In this document: in pieces, positions 62,402-64,000 of the stretch
Position numbering within the stretch: position 1 is the stretch's first letter
Layout: every line of letters starts with the position of its first letter
Assembly (NCBI GenBank): GCA_024643365.1
Contig: JAHENC010000018.1
Span: forward strand, 1-64,000
Direction: 5' to 3'
Origin: Crocinitomicaceae bacterium
GTDB taxonomy: Bacteria; Bacteroidota; Bacteroidia; Flavobacteriales_D; Crocinitomicaceae
Length of the DNA: 64,000 nucleotides
Program-made: the position numbers and the translations under genes
Notes under the pieces: model-generated
The model's database searches: none
Told to the model about the DNA's origin: nothing
What the model saw: only the letters and a program-made list of their open reading frames with translations

Positions 62402-62938
62402 TTAGATTCGGTATTTTTTGAAAAAGGCATCCCAATTCCAAATGAAATTGGACATCACTTCATCCATTCTTTTCAAGAATAATGGATTTGGCGCTTGCAT
62501 GCGACGGAAATATTCATCTTGGCATTCGTTCAAGTTGTATTTATGAAACAACGCTTTAGACATTCCGTAAATCCAGTTTTTTGAAGGGTGGTTAACGCGC
62601 ATGATGAAGGATTGGTATTCGCGAACCAAACTTCTGAAAGAACTCATGTCCATTTCGTACATTTTGGAAACTTTGTCGAAAATGATGTTTTCAACGCGTT
62701 CCGCTTGATCTGCTTCGAAAGTACTTTCTAAGAAAGATAAATTCCCCACAAGAACAATCATTCCAAATTCACCATTATTGCTTGCGTCGATAGCTGGTGA
62801 TTTGACAAAAGCAGAATCTTCGTTGATCATCGATGACACTTCTGAAAAGCCATTATCCACGCTATCAAAAATAGCATTGATGAAAACATTGGCAACTTGA
62901 TTGTCGGTGAGTTTTCTTTTGGTAAGTGTACTGAACAT
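62402..62938 (-). CDS. Conserved-looking protein of unknown function
   Basis: A 178 aa protein, predicted largely helical and cytoplasmic, starting MFSTLTKRKLTDNQVANVFI. It contains IDASNNGEFGMIVLVGNLSF near residue 51 and ends with aromatic-rich NFIWNWDAFFKKYRI. No family, signal peptide or membrane helix was recognised. It has its own gap of about 180 bases on the promoter side and shares a terminator with clpB, so it is transcribed alone. Confidence 0.72.
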   Translation of the reverse strand: MFSTLTKRKLTDNQVANVFINAIFDSVDNGFSEVSSMINEDSAFVKSPAIDASNNGEFGMIVLVGNLSFLESTFEADQAERVENIIFDKVSKMYEMDMSSFRSLVREYQSFIMRVNHPSKNWIYGMSKALFHKYNLNECQDEYFRRMQAPNPLFLKRMDEVMSNFIWNWDAFFKKYRI

Positions 62939-63116
62939 AGAAATTCGTTTGTTGGTTCCTTCTTTACAAATTTAACATTACCTTAAAGTCACATGAAACT
63001 ACCTACTGATACGTTATCAACCAAGTTTTCAACAAGTATTCCCATGGTTGATTGTTCAAAACTCCATTTTAGCAATCCAACTTCAACCCGTAATTTCGTG
63101 GCATCAAATTTAGCTT

Positions 63117-63572
63117 ATGAAAGGAATCATTAAAACGAACAAAGGTGAAATGCATGTGACATTTTACGAAAACGATGCGCCAAAAACAGTAGAGAACTTT
63201 GTAAAGTTAGCTGAATCAGGTTATTACAATGGATTAAAGTGGCACCGTGTGCTTCCGGATTTCGTCATTCAAGGTGGTTGTCCAAACACACGTGAAGGTG
63301 AAAGAGGTATGCCAGGAACTGGTGGACCAGGTTATCAAATTGATTGTGAACTAACTGGAGATAATCAATACCATGACCGTGGAGTACTTTCAATGGCTCA
63401 CGCTGGGAAAAACACAGGTGGATCACAGTTCTTTGTGTGTCACTCAAGAAGAAATACTTCTCACTTAGATCGTGCACACACGTGTTTCGGAAAAGTAACA
63501 GAAGGATTAGATGTCATTGATGATATTCGCGAAGGTGATAGCATCGATTCCATTGAAATTATCAGAGATTAA
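63117..63572 (+). CDS. Peptidyl-prolyl cis-trans isomerase, cyclophilin type
   Basis: A 151 aa cytoplasmic cyclophilin that speeds proline isomerisation in folding proteins. No signal peptide is present. Active-site features include WHRVLPDFVIQGGCP near residue 42 with the catalytic Arg, GVLSMAHAGKNTGGSQFFVC near residue 88 and LDRAHTCFGKVTEGLDVI. The bacterial single-domain length is usual. The gene stands alone between the 62402 gene and a convergent serA, with a terminator after it. Confidence 0.95.
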   Translation: MKGIIKTNKGEMHVTFYENDAPKTVENFVKLAESGYYNGLKWHRVLPDFVIQGGCPNTREGERGMPGTGGPGYQIDCELTGDNQYHDRGVLSMAHAGKNTGGSQFFVCHSRRNTSHLDRAHTCFGKVTEGLDVIDDIREGDSIDSIEIIRD

Positions 63573-63590
63573 TCAATCGCTCAAAAAATC

Positions 63591-63628
63591 AAAAAAAAAG
63601 GGACTCATGAAAATGTGTCCCTTTTTTT
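63591..63628. terminator. Terminator between cyclophilin and serA
   Basis: The stem AAAGGGAC/GTCCCTTT with A and T tracts on both sides can serve both convergent genes. Confidence 0.85.
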
Positions 63629-63645
63629 ATGTCTTATGTTTGGAT

Positions 63646-64000
63646 TTATGCCAATCCGATGATCAATTGTGCAAGTTCTTCTCCAATGCGGTCTTGCGCT
63701 TCAAGTGTAGCTGCTCCAATGTGTGGAGTACAAGCTATTTTTGGATGATTTAATAATTCTTTAGATGGATTCGGTTCGTTTTCAAAGACATCTAAAGCGA
63801 CTCCGGCAATCGTACCATTGTTTAGTGCTTCGATTAAGTCTGATTCATTAACAACCCCACCACGAGCTGCATTCGAGATGAAAACACCCTTTTTCATATG
63901 AGTAAATTCTTTTGCGCCAAGAACAGCACTTCCATCGGTTTGTTTTGGTACATGAATCGAAATGTAGTCCATTTCTCCTAAAAGACCATGTAAATCTGTT
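63646..64000 (-). CDS. serA: D-3-phosphoglycerate dehydrogenase-like protein, partial
   Basis: Only the C-terminal 117 or so codons lie in the window; the frame stays open to the edge. DYISIHVPKQTDGSAVLGAK, FISNAARGGVVNESDLIEAL and the catalytic His in ACTPHIGAATLEAQDRIGEE are the D-2-hydroxyacid dehydrogenase signature. The end at GLA without an ACT domain suggests the short form of phosphoglycerate dehydrogenase, first step of serine synthesis. A related 2-hydroxyacid dehydrogenase is possible. Confidence 0.88.
   Translation of the reverse strand, partial: TDLHGLLGEMDYISIHVPKQTDGSAVLGAKEFTHMKKGVFISNAARGGVVNESDLIEALNNGTIAGVALDVFENEPNPSKELLNHPKIACTPHIGAATLEAQDRIGEELAQLIIGLA

Noticed and set aside
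1-64000. Insertion sequences, prophage or integrase genes
   Set aside because: No transposase, integrase, phage structural or plasmid replication protein was seen among the open frames on either strand.

Overview
The window comes from a member of the Bacteroidota, most likely class Flavobacteriia and plausibly near Crocinitomicaceae/Fluviicola; the family-level placement is a guess. Four secreted proteins end in type A sorting domains of the type IX secretion system. Many genes have the Bacteroidota -7 promoter octamer TAnnTTTG. There are almost no Shine-Dalgarno sequences. Several families are largely Bacteroidota-specific (DUF5606, DUF6089, DUF6970, DUF7619, the fused E1 alpha/beta 2-oxoacid dehydrogenase). 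Most of the window is ordinary chromosome with densely packed genes on both strands.

Layout. 1-9.9 kb: pnp, a secreted metal-binding-repeat protein, and an M1 peptidase-sppA pair. 9.88-9.97 kb: a GA-rich tandem repeat split by a GC palindrome. 10-24.5 kb: fused branched-chain 2-oxoacid dehydrogenase E1, cutC, a DEAD-box helicase, two small envelope proteins (one behind a promoter with a 16-base homopolymer), an alpha-oxoamine synthase, uvrA, an amino-acid permease with a lipoprotein, gmhA, an SDR enzyme and HU. 24.7-31.4 kb: a carotenoid-desaturase-like enzyme, then a tightly overlapping tetR-ABC-hlyD-tolC operon whose ABC ATPase has lost every nucleotide-binding motif. 31.4-35.9 kb: a CbbR-like LysR regulator divergent from a four-gene operon (small protein, DUF6671 zinc-ribbon protein, dihydroorotase, SbtA-type bicarbonate importer).

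35.9-39 kb: two small secreted proteins, then an AT-rich endonuclease/exonuclease/phosphatase-fold gene lying between fragments of tRNA-Met. The locus ends in a tandem array of one intact tRNA-Met(CAT) and broken copies whose D-loops carry two different short palindromes. 39-47.9 kb: an M3 peptidase, DUF5606, a secreted sugar-dehydrogenase-like propeller, a DEAD-box helicase with a glycine-rich repeat tail, typA and a DUF6089 barrel protein. 48-51.8 kb: a probable five-gene operon radC, wecB, polysaccharide deacetylase, Kunitz-type lipoprotein, DUF6970 lipoprotein. 52-64 kb: SUI1 factor, CDF metal exporter, two sorting-domain proteins, DUF58, an AlkB-type hydroxylase, a LysM protein, clpB, cyclophilin and the edge of serA.

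The stretches least explained by known biology are the exporter operon with the inactive-looking ATPase, the CbbR-like/SbtA/dihydroorotase module with no RuBisCO in view, the palindrome-bearing tRNA-Met array with its AT-rich neighbour, and the bacterial Kunitz lipoprotein in a surface-polysaccharide operon. All calls come from reading the sequence and remembered family features; no database search was run.
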